Assembly: GCF_018618475.1 (NCBI RefSeq)
Contig: NZ_JACSMD010000004.1
Location: 1-64,000 of the forward strand
DNA: 64,000 nucleotides
Reading direction: 5' to 3'
From: Exiguobacterium sp. s122
GTDB taxonomy: Bacteria > Bacillota > Bacilli > Exiguobacteriales > Exiguobacteriaceae
In this document: in pieces, positions 1 to 8,918 of the stretch
Layout of the letters: every line of letters begins with the position of its first letter
How positions within the stretch are numbered: the stretch's first letter is position 1
Made by a program: the position numbers and the translations under genes
Notes under the pieces: generated by a model
What the model saw: only the letters and a program-made list of their open reading frames with translations
Databases searched by the model: none
What the model was told of the DNA's origin: nothing

Positions 1-40
1 TTTTTGAAAACTTTTTTGTGTTAATTGAATTTAAGTAGAA

Positions 41-70
41 AAGAGAAGAAGCTTTTGGGCTTCCTCTCTT
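41..70 (-). terminator. Hairpin downstream of copB
   Basis: Twelve-base arms (positions 41-52 and 59-70, one mismatch) enclose a six-base loop. On the minus strand the stem is followed by a T-rich stretch, which fits a terminator for the CopB gene ending at 232. The rest of 1-231 holds no gene that I can see. Confidence 0.5.
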
Positions 71-231
71 CCGATAATATCTCATATGTTAACTATAAAA
101 ATATATTTAATTATCCAAAGTCTTCAAACCTCCGTTTGACTTTAACCTAATACAAAACTGTGCCCCCAAGGTTAAAGAAAATTCAACTTTTGGGAGGCAG
201 CACTTTTCGTGTACGACAATTAAACACGGTG

Positions 232-2370
232 TTAAACAGCTCTATTTCTTAGTTTCAATGTCATCGCATTGATAGCCACGATAACCGTGGACACGGACAT
301 CAGAACTGCTCCTGCGGCAGGAGCCAACGTAATCCCAATGGAGGCTAGAACACCCGCCGCTATGGGAATGGCAATAAAGTTATAACCGGCTCCCCACACG
401 AGGTTCTGTTTCATTTTACTGGTTGTTTTATTGGCCAATTCGATAAAGGATTCAATATCGCCTGGATCCGACTGAGTCAAAATCACATCAGCGGAATCGA
501 TGGCGACTTGAGTTCCGGCGCCGACTGCTATCCCAACGTCTGCTATTGCAAGGGATGGTGCATCGTTGACGCCATCGCCGACCATGATAACCGTTTGTCC
601 ATTATTTTTCAGTGATTCCACTAAACCATATTTATCTTGCGGTGATTGATTGGCTCTGTATTCAATGCCCAGTTCCTCTGCTACTCCTTGGGCAGCCGTT
701 TCATTGTCACCTGTAGCCATAATCGGTTTTATATTGTAATGCTTCAATGCCTGTATGAGCGTTCTGCTCGTTTCTTTCAATTCATCGCCTAATGCGACCG
801 TACCGATCGGATTCCCGTCCTCAACTAGTATACTTAATGTTGCCCCTTTGGGAACATCCACCGCTACATCTCTTCCAAGTGCCTTTTGGCTGATCAATTC
901 GTATTTGCGGCCATTGGCGTTTCCTTCTATACCCGCACCCGACACAACATCAATCGAATCAAAGTGGACAGGCTGAATCCCTTGTTTCTCAGCGTATTGG
1001 ACGATTGACTGGGCGATTGGGTGGCTGGACCCGCCTTCAATCCCTGCCATTAACGCCGCGATTTCGGCTTCGGTATGTTGACCATCCAGTGTTTCCATGT
1101 TCAAAACTTTAAATTCGCCAGTAGTCAATGTACCCGTTTTATCCAGTATCATTACATCAGCCTTAGTTGCCAGCTCCAATGCTTCGCGGTCTTTCACCAA
1201 CAGCCCGCGGTTTGCACCTAAACTGGTGCTTCGTGCAATAACCAGCGGAATGGCAAGGCCGAGAGCGTGTGGACATGCAATGACTAATGTCGTAACCGTA
1301 AAAAGAACAGCGGTTTGAATGTCAGCAATGTACAGCCAAACGACAAAAGCGAGGAAAGCCGCCGCAATGGCGATATAAAACAGCCAGCCGGCTACTTTTT
1401 GAGCCAGATTTTCAGCTCTTGAAGGTTGATCCTGCGCCTGGCTTATCAGGGTTTGTACTTGGGAAATGAACGATTGGTCGCCGGTTTCCTGTACTTCAAG
1501 ATATATGATGCCTGCACCGTTCGTGGAACCGCCGATCACTTTGTCTCCGGCTCCTTTTTCAATGGGTTTAGATTCCCCCGTCAGCAAAGCTTCATTGATC
1601 CGCGAGGTGCCTCTTTTGATGATGCCATCGGCAGAGACGTTTTCTCCGGCCTGAACCCGTACAAGGTCTCCGACTTTCAGCTCATTTACGGGACGCGTCT
1701 CGATCGAATCATCTTCCAATACCACATGTGCATCTTTCGGCACCAATTCGGCGAGCGATTTTTGCGCGTCTCCTGCTTCTCCGATAGCCTTCATTTCGAT
1801 CCAGTGTCCAAGGAGCATGATCAACAGCAAGGACGCGAATTCAAAGAAGAAATCCATGATGTGATCGCCGGTTACGTAGCGTGCCAGCACGGCGTAAATG
1901 CTGTACAAATAGGAAACGGATATCCCTAATGAAATAAGGGCCATCATGCCCGGTGCTTTTTCCTTAAATTCAGCGATTGCACCTTGATAGAAGGGTTTTC
2001 CGCCATAAACCAATAAGATAGTTGCTAATACAGCGACCACAATATCCGAGTATGGAAAAGTAAATTGGAAAGGAAGCCGAACGTCCATCATCGGCGACAA
2101 TAATAGAATGACAATGCCCAAGGGCAGCGACTTCAGGAAAATTTCTTTGAAATTCCCATGATGGTGATGTCCATGGTCACTATGATCGTGGCCACCATGA
2201 TTGTGATGGGCATGATCATCATGAATTTTGGCAGGATTGCTGTCGTCTTGAATGCCTTCTTTCACTTGGTCTTCATGGTACGAATGCCCAACATGTTTGG
2301 AATGATCCATTTTACTGTGATCTACCTGTTCGTCTTGATGGTGGTGATGGTCTTTATCATTTTTAGCCAT
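232..2370 (-). CDS. copB: CopB-type P1B copper/silver-translocating ATPase
   Basis: Membrane ATPase expected to pump copper or silver ions out of the cytosol. The first 73 residues are very His/Asp-rich and replace the usual HMA domains. The TGES actuator loop lies near residue 264, the membrane metal site is CPH (near 365) and the phosphorylation motif DKTGTLT is near 411. GDGVNDAP follows in the C-terminal half. CPH instead of CPC is the hallmark of the CopB (P1B-3) subgroup. Length 712 is normal. A CsoR-like palindrome lies about 85 bp upstream, and copZ is just beyond it on the same strand. Whether Cu(I), Cu(II) or Ag(I) is preferred cannot be read from sequence. Confidence 0.93.
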   Translation of the reverse strand: MAKNDKDHHHHQDEQVDHSKMDHSKHVGHSYHEDQVKEGIQDDSNPAKIHDDHAHHNHGGHDHSDHGHHHHGNFKEIFLKSLPLGIVILLLSPMMDVRLPFQFTFPYSDIVVAVLATILLVYGGKPFYQGAIAEFKEKAPGMMALISLGISVSYLYSIYAVLARYVTGDHIMDFFFEFASLLLIMLLGHWIEMKAIGEAGDAQKSLAELVPKDAHVVLEDDSIETRPVNELKVGDLVRVQAGENVSADGIIKRGTSRINEALLTGESKPIEKGAGDKVIGGSTNGAGIIYLEVQETGDQSFISQVQTLISQAQDQPSRAENLAQKVAGWLFYIAIAAAFLAFVVWLYIADIQTAVLFTVTTLVIACPHALGLAIPLVIARSTSLGANRGLLVKDREALELATKADVMILDKTGTLTTGEFKVLNMETLDGQHTEAEIAALMAGIEGGSSHPIAQSIVQYAEKQGIQPVHFDSIDVVSGAGIEGNANGRKYELISQKALGRDVAVDVPKGATLSILVEDGNPIGTVALGDELKETSRTLIQALKHYNIKPIMATGDNETAAQGVAEELGIEYRANQSPQDKYGLVESLKNNGQTVIMVGDGVNDAPSLAIADVGIAVGAGTQVAIDSADVILTQSDPGDIESFIELANKTTSKMKQNLVWGAGYNFIAIPIAAGVLASIGITLAPAAGAVLMSVSTVIVAINAMTLKLRNRAV

Positions 2371-2451
2371 TCAGTGCGCCTCCTCCAAACTAGTGGTTCT
2401 TATCCTATTTAACCCTATTTACATTCTTAACATTCACAAAGTTCTTGCCGA

Positions 2452-2472
2452 ATATACCACGCGGGGGTATAT
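2452..2472. promoter_or_regulatory. CsoR-type operator upstream of copB
   Basis: Palindrome with arms ATATACC and GGTATAT around a GC-rich centre. It matches the shape of CsoR copper-repressor sites and lies about 85 bp before the copB start. No intact csoR is in this window. Confidence 0.6.
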
Positions 2473-2507
2473 TTCATTTAAAAGTAAAGTGTGCTGTGAA
2501 AGCACCC

Positions 2508-2711
2508 TTATACGACGTCATACCCTTGTTCTTCAATCGCTTTCTGAATTTCGTTTAATGATGTCTTGGCAGTATCATAGTCTACTGCCACTTCGCCTTT
2601 TTTAAGATCAACTGTCACAGATGAAATCCCTTCGAGTTCACCGACGCCCGTTTCAACCGAGTTTGCACAGTGGCCGCAGGACATACCTTGTACTTTTAAT
2701 GTTTCAATCAT
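2508..2711 (-). CDS. copZ: CopZ-like copper chaperone
   Basis: A 67-residue single HMA domain with the metal site GMSCGHC at residues 9-15. CopZ proteins carry Cu(I) in the cytosol to export ATPases and repressors. It lies upstream of copB on the same strand and has its own CsoR-like site 40-55 bp upstream. A separate operator lies between copZ and copB, so the two may be controlled individually. Confidence 0.92.
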   Translation of the reverse strand: MIETLKVQGMSCGHCANSVETGVGELEGISSVTVDLKKGEVAVDYDTAKTSLNEIQKAIEEQGYDVV

Positions 2712-2749
2712 TATTATTCCTCCTAAAGTAATATTTCCTTAAACTTAAC

Positions 2750-2766
2750 ATACCCCGATAGGGTAT
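2750..2766. promoter_or_regulatory. CsoR-type operator between copZ and the Cys-rich store gene
   Basis: Near-perfect palindrome ATACCC-CGATA-GGGTAT, about 45 bp before the copZ start and 220 bp before the divergent Cys-rich gene. The shape agrees with CsoR operators. Confidence 0.6.
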
Positions 2767-2984
2767 ATCAAGTGTTTAGTATCATTTTACTTTATCGCTG
2801 GTTCCATGACTCTAATTTAGAAGTTCACAATGACCCCCAAAAAAAAACCGCACCATTGATTTTAATATTTGATTACTTGTCTATAAAATGTGCAGTTTCT
2901 ATGGAGTTTCGGTATTTCTGTTTAGTTTGGAAAGGAGAGGGAAATCCAGTAAATGAAGCAAAAATAAGAAATGGAGGTTTTAAC

Positions 2985-3317
2985 ATGGCTCATGAACAAC
3001 ATCAGGAATTGATTCGGGCATTACATGATTGTGCAGCGGAATGTAACCATTGTTTTGACGCTTGTCTGCAGGAAGACGATGTGAAGATGCTAGCACAGTG
3101 CATTCGATTAGACCGGGAATGCGCGGACATTTGTGCATTTTTGGAACATGCCATTACTCACAATTCACCGTTCGTTTCCGAACTGGCAGCCGTTTGCGCA
3201 ACCATTTGCGAAGCTTGCGCAGAGGAATGTGAGAAGCACGCCGATCATCATGAACATTGCAGACGCTGTGCGGAAGCTTGCCGTAGATGTGCAGAAGCTT
3301 GCCGTAACGCCGCATAA
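2985..3317 (+). CDS. Cys-rich four-helix-bundle copper-binding protein (Csp/DUF326 type)
   Basis: A 110-residue protein with about 18 Cys in CxxC-like and CxxxC spacings along predicted helices, plus a His cluster near residue 84. Members of this family store many Cu(I) ions in the core of a four-helix bundle. I chose the ATG at 2985 because GGAGG sits 8 bases upstream. The open frame continues back to 2772, but that stretch is non-homologous leader and promoter sequence. There is no signal peptide, so it should act in the cytosol. A second member is encoded at 17849-18175. Confidence 0.85.
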   Translation: MAHEQHQELIRALHDCAAECNHCFDACLQEDDVKMLAQCIRLDRECADICAFLEHAITHNSPFVSELAAVCATICEACAEECEKHADHHEHCRRCAEACRRCAEACRNAA

Positions 3318-3326
3318 CCTTACTCA

Positions 3327-3364
3327 AAAAGGCCCGTCGGAAATATTTTCCGACGGACCTTTTC
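3327..3364. terminator. Bidirectional terminator
   Basis: A 10-bp perfect stem (CCGTCGGAAA and its complement) flanked by A-rich and T-rich runs, between the convergent Cys-rich gene and the response regulator. Confidence 0.8.
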
Positions 3365-3376
3365 TTTTATCAAGCA

Positions 3377-4054
3377 TCATTCTGCTTCATGGATCCATTT
3401 GTAGCCGATTCCCCAAACCGTGAGAAAATGATCATCGACCGGAAAACCGGACTGGCGGATTTTTTCCCGAACATTTCGCACATGCGAATCGATGGTCCGC
3501 CCTTCCGTCTCTGAGTCGAATCCCCAAATTAACTGGATCAGCTGCTCCCTCGTAAACACTTTGTCGGCATTCTTCATCAGATGGCCCACCATCAGAAATT
3601 CTTTTGGCGTCAATTTGATGATATGTTTGCCGTACGTAAGTTCAAACCGGTCTTCGTCCCACACCAAACCGTCCACTTCAATGGTATTTTTCGGAGTTCT
3701 CCTGCGAAGCAGCGCCCCCATCCGGGCCAGCAACTCATCTTCATTAAACGGCTTTGTGATGTAATCATCCGCCCCGATATTCAATCCCTTAACAATATCC
3801 TCCTGTTGTTCCCGCGCCGTCAGCATAATGATTGGCACATCCGAAAATTTCCGGATTTCGCGGCACAGTTCCCAGCCATCCATTTCCGGCATCATGATAT
3901 CCAGTAAGACGAGATCGAAAGGTTCCGATTCCAAATAGTCGAGGGCTTCATGAGCTCCCAGTGCTTTTTTACAGAGGTACTGATGCGGCTTCAAATATAA
4001 AGCCACTAAATCCAGCATTCGTTGTTCATCATCAACCAACAGCACTTTCTGCAA
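3377..4054 (-). CDS. OmpR-family response regulator
   Basis: A 225-residue regulator with an N-terminal receiver and a C-terminal winged helix. Acidic pocket DDE is at 8-10, the phospho-acceptor is Asp52 (LLDIMMP), the conserved Thr is near 79 and the Lys near 101 (ITKPF). The C-terminus has the usual VWGIGYKW wing. The start is TTG after a GGGGGG ribosome site and overlaps the kinase gene by 23 bp, so the two are co-translated. It probably senses copper or envelope stress, judging only from the neighbouring copper genes. It resembles the regulator at 20603. Confidence 0.9.
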   Translation of the reverse strand: MQKVLLVDDEQRMLDLVALYLKPHQYLCKKALGAHEALDYLESEPFDLVLLDIMMPEMDGWELCREIRKFSDVPIIMLTAREQQEDIVKGLNIGADDYITKPFNEDELLARMGALLRRRTPKNTIEVDGLVWDEDRFELTYGKHIIKLTPKEFLMVGHLMKNADKVFTREQLIQLIWGFDSETEGRTIDSHVRNVREKIRQSGFPVDDHFLTVWGIGYKWIHEAE

Positions 4055-5435
4055 GCGAATCCCCCCTTTTCAATTCTATCAGGACGGTTGTCCCTTGTCC
4101 GTACTCACTTTGAAGCGTCATGAGACCACCGTGCGATTCGACGATTTCTTTCGCAATCGCCAGGCCAAGACCGCTTCCTCCGTACTGTCTGGATCTGGAT
4201 TTATCGACCCGATACAATCGTTCAAAGACAAAAGGAAGATTTTTTTCCGGTATGCCCTCTCCTTCATCACGGATGCTTATGGTGATGGTACCTTTATCTT
4301 GGACTCCCTGTAATACCACTTGTGTTCCTTCAGGAGAATGCTTGCGGGCGTTGTCCAAGACATTCAGCAATACCTGCTGAAAACGTTCGGGATCAACGAA
4401 GGCGACAATCTCATGTTCACAATGGACAGCCAATGAAATCTGTTTCTCGTCAAAAGCTGGCCGAACCAAGGCAACGACGGATGCAAAAAGCATCTCCAGT
4501 GAAAATTCCTCTTTTTGAATGGCGAACTGGTTATGATCCATCTGAGCCAGCTCAAACAGCTGCCGGATCAATTCCGTCAAATGGGCCGTCTCTTCCCGGA
4601 TGATGCCAATGTATTCCTTTTTCTCTTCCTCGGATGCATCCGGCCGGCTCGCGATATCGGCATATCCTTTGATATAGGTCAACGGCGTCCGCAACTCGTG
4701 CGAAATACTCGCCAAAAATTCATTCCGCTCATTTTTTAAATGTTCCAAGTCACTGGATAGAGCAGTGATGGCGTTCGCCAGCTCTCCCAACTCATCGTTT
4801 CGGCCAATATTCAGGCTGACCTCGTGGTGCCCTTCGCTTAACTGTTCCGTCGCTTCTTTCATCCGAATCAACGGCAACGTAATCAATCGGGATAGCAGAA
4901 AAATTGTGATGACGGTCAACCCGACAGCAATCAGGCCAACAATCAGGAATTGGTTTCGCAAATGACTGACCATCCCTTTGATATGATTGGTTTCCGCAAA
5001 CATGAACACGTGGCCTCTATGTTCTCCTTCAATGGTGATTGGGCTGTCCGTCGCAATAAACTCTTTTTTGTCCCATCGCTCTTCCACGACCTTCCCTCCC
5101 TGCAGAACCTCATCAAAATCGGTGTGTTCCAACACTTCCCTCATTTCAGGTTCAATCAGATCGGAATGGGTCAATTCGTTGCCATCTGCATCCGTGATGA
5201 TGACGATGAAATCGGAGGCCGATTCCATCAACGCCACATGGTTCAATGTCGCCGGTTCAAAACTGTCTTCCAATACTTCGCTGTGGGTGTTCCCTCTTGC
5301 AAGCAGGTTGGTCATGACTTCATCCACCCGTTCATTGACAAAAGTAACGTACAGGGTTAAAAACAAAACCAATTCAATGATGATAATAAACACAAAAAAC
5401 AGCAAACCTATTTTCAATGCAAGCCTGTTTAACAT
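4032..5435 (-). CDS. Sensor histidine kinase
   Basis: A 467-residue kinase. Membrane segment near 9-30, an extracytoplasmic sensor of about 130 residues, a second membrane segment near 160-182, HAMP linker, phospho-accepting His in SHELRTP near residue 245, then a HATPase with an N box (LDNARKH), DEGEGIP and GGSGLGLAI. It is the partner of the regulator at 3377-4054. Its sensor domain aligns by eye with the kinase at 21271 ('VLEDSFEPATLNHVALME' and 'VLSTNFDKQTVEHVVLME'), suggesting the same signal. The ligand is not evident from sequence. Confidence 0.9.
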   Translation of the reverse strand: MLNRLALKIGLLFFVFIIIIELVLFLTLYVTFVNERVDEVMTNLLARGNTHSEVLEDSFEPATLNHVALMESASDFIVIITDADGNELTHSDLIEPEMREVLEHTDFDEVLQGGKVVEERWDKKEFIATDSPITIEGEHRGHVFMFAETNHIKGMVSHLRNQFLIVGLIAVGLTVITIFLLSRLITLPLIRMKEATEQLSEGHHEVSLNIGRNDELGELANAITALSSDLEHLKNERNEFLASISHELRTPLTYIKGYADIASRPDASEEEKKEYIGIIREETAHLTELIRQLFELAQMDHNQFAIQKEEFSLEMLFASVVALVRPAFDEKQISLAVHCEHEIVAFVDPERFQQVLLNVLDNARKHSPEGTQVVLQGVQDKGTITISIRDEGEGIPEKNLPFVFERLYRVDKSRSRQYGGSGLGLAIAKEIVESHGGLMTLQSEYGQGTTVLIELKRGDSLAESAVG

Positions 5436-5534
5436 GGCATCCCTCTTTAAGTCGATTGGTTAGCAGCAATCAAGACAAAGACTGCTGCCGAAAGCTGTTG
5501 GATTCGGTTCGTCTTTCAAACGGCTAGCTGGTTT

Positions 5535-6443
5535 CTACTTGGTTTTTCCCTCTTCCAGCAGCGTTTTCCAGGTCTGTAATCCGTCTTCCGACAAGTAGGC
5601 ATTGCCTTCAAATGTGTAGATCGCCAGTTCCATTCCATCCATCGGGTTTTGTGCAATAAAAGCGACGGCATCTTGTGAAAGGTCCGGTGTATCCACCGGC
5701 TCGAGTTCTTCATTTTCCATAGTATACTTCACCAGAGCCGCCGCTGTCCCGTAGCTTCCGAAGTACAAATGGTCTTCGGTGAAATGCACCGCTGTGCCTG
5801 TTTCACTTCCGTCTGTAATGGCTTTAAAATTTTCTCCGCCATCCCGTGAGAAATAAATCCCTGCAGCCGTAGCTGCAGCGACGAAGTTTGAGTCAGCCGG
5901 GTGAAGAGCGAGCGAAGTCACTTCGCCTTCCAGCCCTTCAGCCTTCACAGTTTTCCATGATTCGCCTTCATCACCGCTTTTATATACGCCGGCTTCCAAT
6001 AGGGAATTCTTGGCCGGATTGATTAGGAAAATGTCGTTACTGTTATATCCCACCGCCATGGCATGAAAATCCGTTTCTCCTTGAAATGCAATCTCTTCAA
6101 TCGATTTACCGCTGTCGATGCTTCGCTGTATCCCTAGGGGATTGGGTAATTCTGAGTCTGCACTTGGGTGGCCCGACGTAATAAATCCTTCATTTGTTGC
6201 ATTAAAGCCCATATAATCATGAAAATTATCCGCCGTTTCGAACCAGCCCTCTTCCCGGTAAATTTTCAGCCCGGTATGCGAGGCAAAATACAGTCCGTTC
6301 TCATTTCCTGCATAACCCATCCCATGAACATGGTTCAGTTCCCCTTCAAACGGCACTTCAAATGAATCCGTTGTATCATTGCTGCAGCCTGCCAGCAAAA
6401 GAAAAGCCGACAGCACTGCCGTTCCTATTCTCTTTTTTTTCAT
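5535..6443 (-). CDS. Secreted beta-propeller (BNR/sortilin-like) lipoprotein
   Basis: A 302-residue lipoprotein. Signal peptide and lipobox LLLAGC are followed by repeats of SxDxGxxW/F type (for example SGDEGESW, SRDGGENF, SEDGLQTW), typical of BNR or sortilin-like propellers. Database names such as 'F510_1955 family glycosylhydrolase' come from the fold, and no catalytic site is apparent to me. Start placed at 6443 because GGAGGG lies 7 bases before this ATG, although the frame opens at 6467. It lies upstream of the kinase gene, on the same strand, in a copper setting. A role in extracellular metal handling is a guess. Confidence 0.7.
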   Translation of the reverse strand: MKKKRIGTAVLSAFLLLAGCSNDTTDSFEVPFEGELNHVHGMGYAGNENGLYFASHTGLKIYREEGWFETADNFHDYMGFNATNEGFITSGHPSADSELPNPLGIQRSIDSGKSIEEIAFQGETDFHAMAVGYNSNDIFLINPAKNSLLEAGVYKSGDEGESWKTVKAEGLEGEVTSLALHPADSNFVAAATAAGIYFSRDGGENFKAITDGSETGTAVHFTEDHLYFGSYGTAAALVKYTMENEELEPVDTPDLSQDAVAFIAQNPMDGMELAIYTFEGNAYLSEDGLQTWKTLLEEGKTK

Positions 6444-6531
6444 GTAGATGCCCTCCGAATATGTCATTTTTTATTTTTTATTTTTTATAAGTATAACATT
6501 CTTAAAGTTTAACGAAAAAGTTTCGACTTTT

Positions 6532-6538
6532 TGTGCAG
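6532..6538 (-). promoter_or_regulatory. TGTGCAG motif upstream of the propeller gene
   Basis: The 7-mer TGTGCAG/CTGCACA lies 90 bp upstream of the propeller gene. The same string is found before the Cys-rich store gene (2889), the truncated ydhK (8277) and murE (8847). The surrounding 6468-6773 region has no supported gene. Confidence 0.3.
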
Positions 6539-6773
6539 ATATCTTGATTTCAAAACAGCTAATCCATTCCCTCTACAATTGACCCAAAAGGAATAATCCT
6601 TCCAATCGGTCCGGTGGAGGATCTTTGCCTGATTTTTATTTATAAATTTTCTACACCTGACATTTCTTTTCTTTCGGTTAGTCCACTTTAAAGAAATGTT
6701 TTTTTCTCGTTTTTTCTTTGCAGCATTTTTCAAAATAACGTGGCCCGCATTATGCTTGGGAAATTCAGAGGTA

Positions 6774-7319
6774 TCAGCACGGTTTGATCTGTTCCATATA
6801 ACTCGCGATATCCTCTTCGGACATTTCACCCGTAATAATTTTCTCGATTTTGCCCTCTTGATTGACTAACAGAGTAGTCGGCAATGGACGGATATTATAA
6901 GCTTCCATAACACTTTTGTCCTTATCGATAACAATCGGGAACGTTAAATTTCGCTGTTCAGCAAATTGTCTCACTTCATAATCGGATTGCGCAATATTGA
7001 CAGCGAGTATCTCCACACCTTGATCCTTGTATACCTGGTACTGCTTTTCCATCAGCGGGAACTCTTTTTCGCACGGTTTGCACCAAGTACCCCAAAAGTT
7101 CACGAACACCCCCTGCCCTTTGTACTCAGACAGCTGATGCCGTTCCCCGTTCAAATCCGTCAACGCAAAATCGGGTGCCGAATCTCCAACTTGCAGTAAT
7201 TCGTTTTTCTCTTTTGTTAATCCGTTTTAGATGGTAAATGCAATAGCGACAACCAGAATCAACAAAATACTTGTCCTCATAATCAAGCGATTTCTCTTTT
7301 TATCCTTTTTAGCAGCCAT
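6774..7319 (-). pseudogene. resA: ResA-like thiol-disulfide oxidoreductase with an internal stop
   Basis: Membrane-anchored thioredoxin-fold protein expected to reduce disulfides outside the membrane, as ResA does for apocytochrome c. Reading from the ATG at 7317-7319 gives a basic start and a hydrophobic anchor, then an in-frame TAA at 7227-7229, and then the normal continuation through WGTWCKPCEKEFP (CxxC active site). Without the stop it would be 181 residues, normal for ResA. A restart downstream at 7163 would give an unanchored 129-residue domain. It pairs with the broken ccdA just upstream, the usual electron donor. A base-call error is possible. Confidence 0.8.
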
Positions 7320-7357
7320 ACACTGTCACGTCCTTCCTAGATGCTGGGTTGAGTCCA

Positions 7358-8063
7358 TTAAAACCCTGTAAATCCACCCGTAAATTGCGATAAAAAAGCG
7401 ATGATTTCTGTCAGCATGTCAAAGTAAAGTAAAACGCCCATCAGAATCATTAATGCTCCTCCTATTGACATGAAAAGAGCGCTCTTCTTCTTCAAGAAAG
7501 TCATTTTCTCAATAAAAAACAACATCAAGAGAAAAGGAATGGAAATCCCAGAACGTAAAACAGCATATAGAGTAAGCCACTGTCCGGATCCGCTACTCCG
7601 AGTGCAATAACTCCTGCAAGTATGGGACCGGTACACGGGGTCCATCCAGCTGCAAAGCCAATGCCGATCAGAACAGAACCCGCGTATCCGGAGGGCCTTT
7701 TCTGGAACTGTAATTTCTTATCCGTCAGCAGGAAGTCGAATTTCAGAATACCGGTTAGGACCAAGCCAAAAAACACCATCAAAATAGCGCCCAATTGACG
7801 TAGAAGAACTTGATATTCCAAGAAGAAGTTTCCGATAAGCGAAGTCGACAAGCCCAACGCTAAAAAATGATGGAGAAACCTATCAAAAATAGAACCGTAT
7901 GAATCAAAGCCGTGCTCCTCATCATTCCCTTGCCCGTCTTTAACTCATTGACTGAAACTCCAGTAAGGTAGGATAAAAAAGCCGGATACAAAGGAAGGGA
8001 GCATGGAGAGATAAATGATAAAAGCCCTGCGCCAAAGGCAAGATACAAACTAATTTCCGCCAC
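7358..8063 (-). pseudogene. ccdA: CcdA-like thiol-disulfide transporter with two frameshifts
   Basis: CcdA moves reducing power across the membrane to ResA-type proteins. The frame starts at GTG 8063 (AGGAGG six bases upstream) with LSFISPC, and the second active Cys is in GWTPCTGP. It is split twice. The A6 run at 7862-7867 should be A7 to join ...GFSIIF to LGLSTS, and the AAA at 7543-7545 should be AAAA to join ...FYVLGF to SIPFLLM. The reconstructed product is about 235 residues and matches the intact copy at 23484. Both lesions are one-base deletions in homopolymers, so this is either recent decay or sequencing error. Confidence 0.85.
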
Positions 8064-8284
8064 TTGTACACCTCCTATTACAGTAAGTTGAATCCTCTTC
8101 TTTATCATTTTTGTATCCCTTAAGGAATCAAATGAAATTTTCTATATAAGACTCGGGGAATTTCAAGGTATGTAAAATTAAATACAGCCCCTCTCTTAAC
8201 TTCTACTTCCCCGTGCTTGCTTAACCGTTCCAGAAGACGTCAACCAATCCAGTTTACCGATTAATTCTTGATTTTCTGTGCAGT

Positions 8285-8719
8285 TTCTTCTATTCCGGTT
8301 CAGGTGAAGTCCCGGATGATTTGCAGGAAGCCGAAAATCCAACCTTTGAAGTTGGAAGCCAGGCGATTATTGAAACCGATCATATGGAAGGCATGAAAGG
8401 TGCTGAAGCCACAATTGTCGGGGCTTATGATACAACCGCCTATGCAGTGACCTATACGCCGACGGACGGAGGCGAGCCGGTTGAAAATCACAAATGGGTG
8501 ATTCACGCAGAATTGGAAAATCCAGGTGATGAACCATTGGAAACGGGCGATGAAGCGGCCATTGCCGCTGACCATATGGAGGGAATGGACGGCGCAACGG
8601 CTACGGTTGATTCTACCGAAGAAACGACCGTCTATATGGTTGATTTCGTCCCGACCACCGGAGGCGAGGAAGTCACCAATCATAAATGGGTGACTGAAAG
8701 CGAACTGTTACCCGAATAA
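8285..8719 (+). pseudogene. YdhK-like (DUF1541) protein, N-terminus lost
   Basis: The two tandem DUF1541 repeats are intact: each has DHMEGM(K/D)GA and NHKWV motifs. The signal peptide and Met/His-rich linker seen in the full copy at 19970-20542 are missing. Homology begins at SGSGEVPDDLQEA near 8297. Upstream, the frame reads into unrelated DNA with no good start; a TTG at 8321 is open but lacks a ribosome site. YdhK proteins are extracytoplasmic lipoproteins found with copper genes. This copy would stay in the cytosol if made. Confidence 0.7.
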
Positions 8720-8726
8720 AAGCGCC

Positions 8727-8764
8727 AAAACCCAGGATCTTGTCAACAAGATCCCGGGTTTTTA
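8727..8764 (+). terminator. Terminator after truncated ydhK
   Basis: AAACCC-A-GGATCTTG pairs across a TCAA loop with CAAGATCC-C-GGGTTTTT. A strong stem and T run follow the stop codon at 8719. Confidence 0.85.
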
Positions 8765-8846
8765 TCTGTAATGGTTCATAAAGGATTCGATTTCGTTTGT
8801 ATTACAAAAACATTAAGTTTTAGTAGTTAGGCTTCCCGTATAAATT

Positions 8847-8874
8847 CTGCACATTTTTTCAACATTTTTATAAT
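8847..8874 (+). promoter_or_regulatory. Putative promoter of the murE cassette with a TGTGCAG-type motif
   Basis: CTGCACA at 8847-8853 lies where a -35 box would be, 15 bases before a perfect TATAAT at 8869-8874. The murE start is 45 bp further. The same 7-mer is found upstream of three copper-module genes, suggesting shared control. Confidence 0.4.
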
Positions 8875-8918
8875 AGAATAAATCAAATTTAAATAGTTTT
8901 AGAGAGGTCACCAAATCT

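Noticed and set aside
2772..2984. N-terminal extension of the Cys-rich protein
   Set aside because: The extension has no family homology, spans the promoter and lacks a ribosome site, whereas ATG 2985 has a perfect one.
6509..6829. 106-residue minus-strand frame between resA and the propeller gene
   Set aside because: Low complexity, Lys/Arg-rich, overlaps the resA end and lacks a ribosome site.
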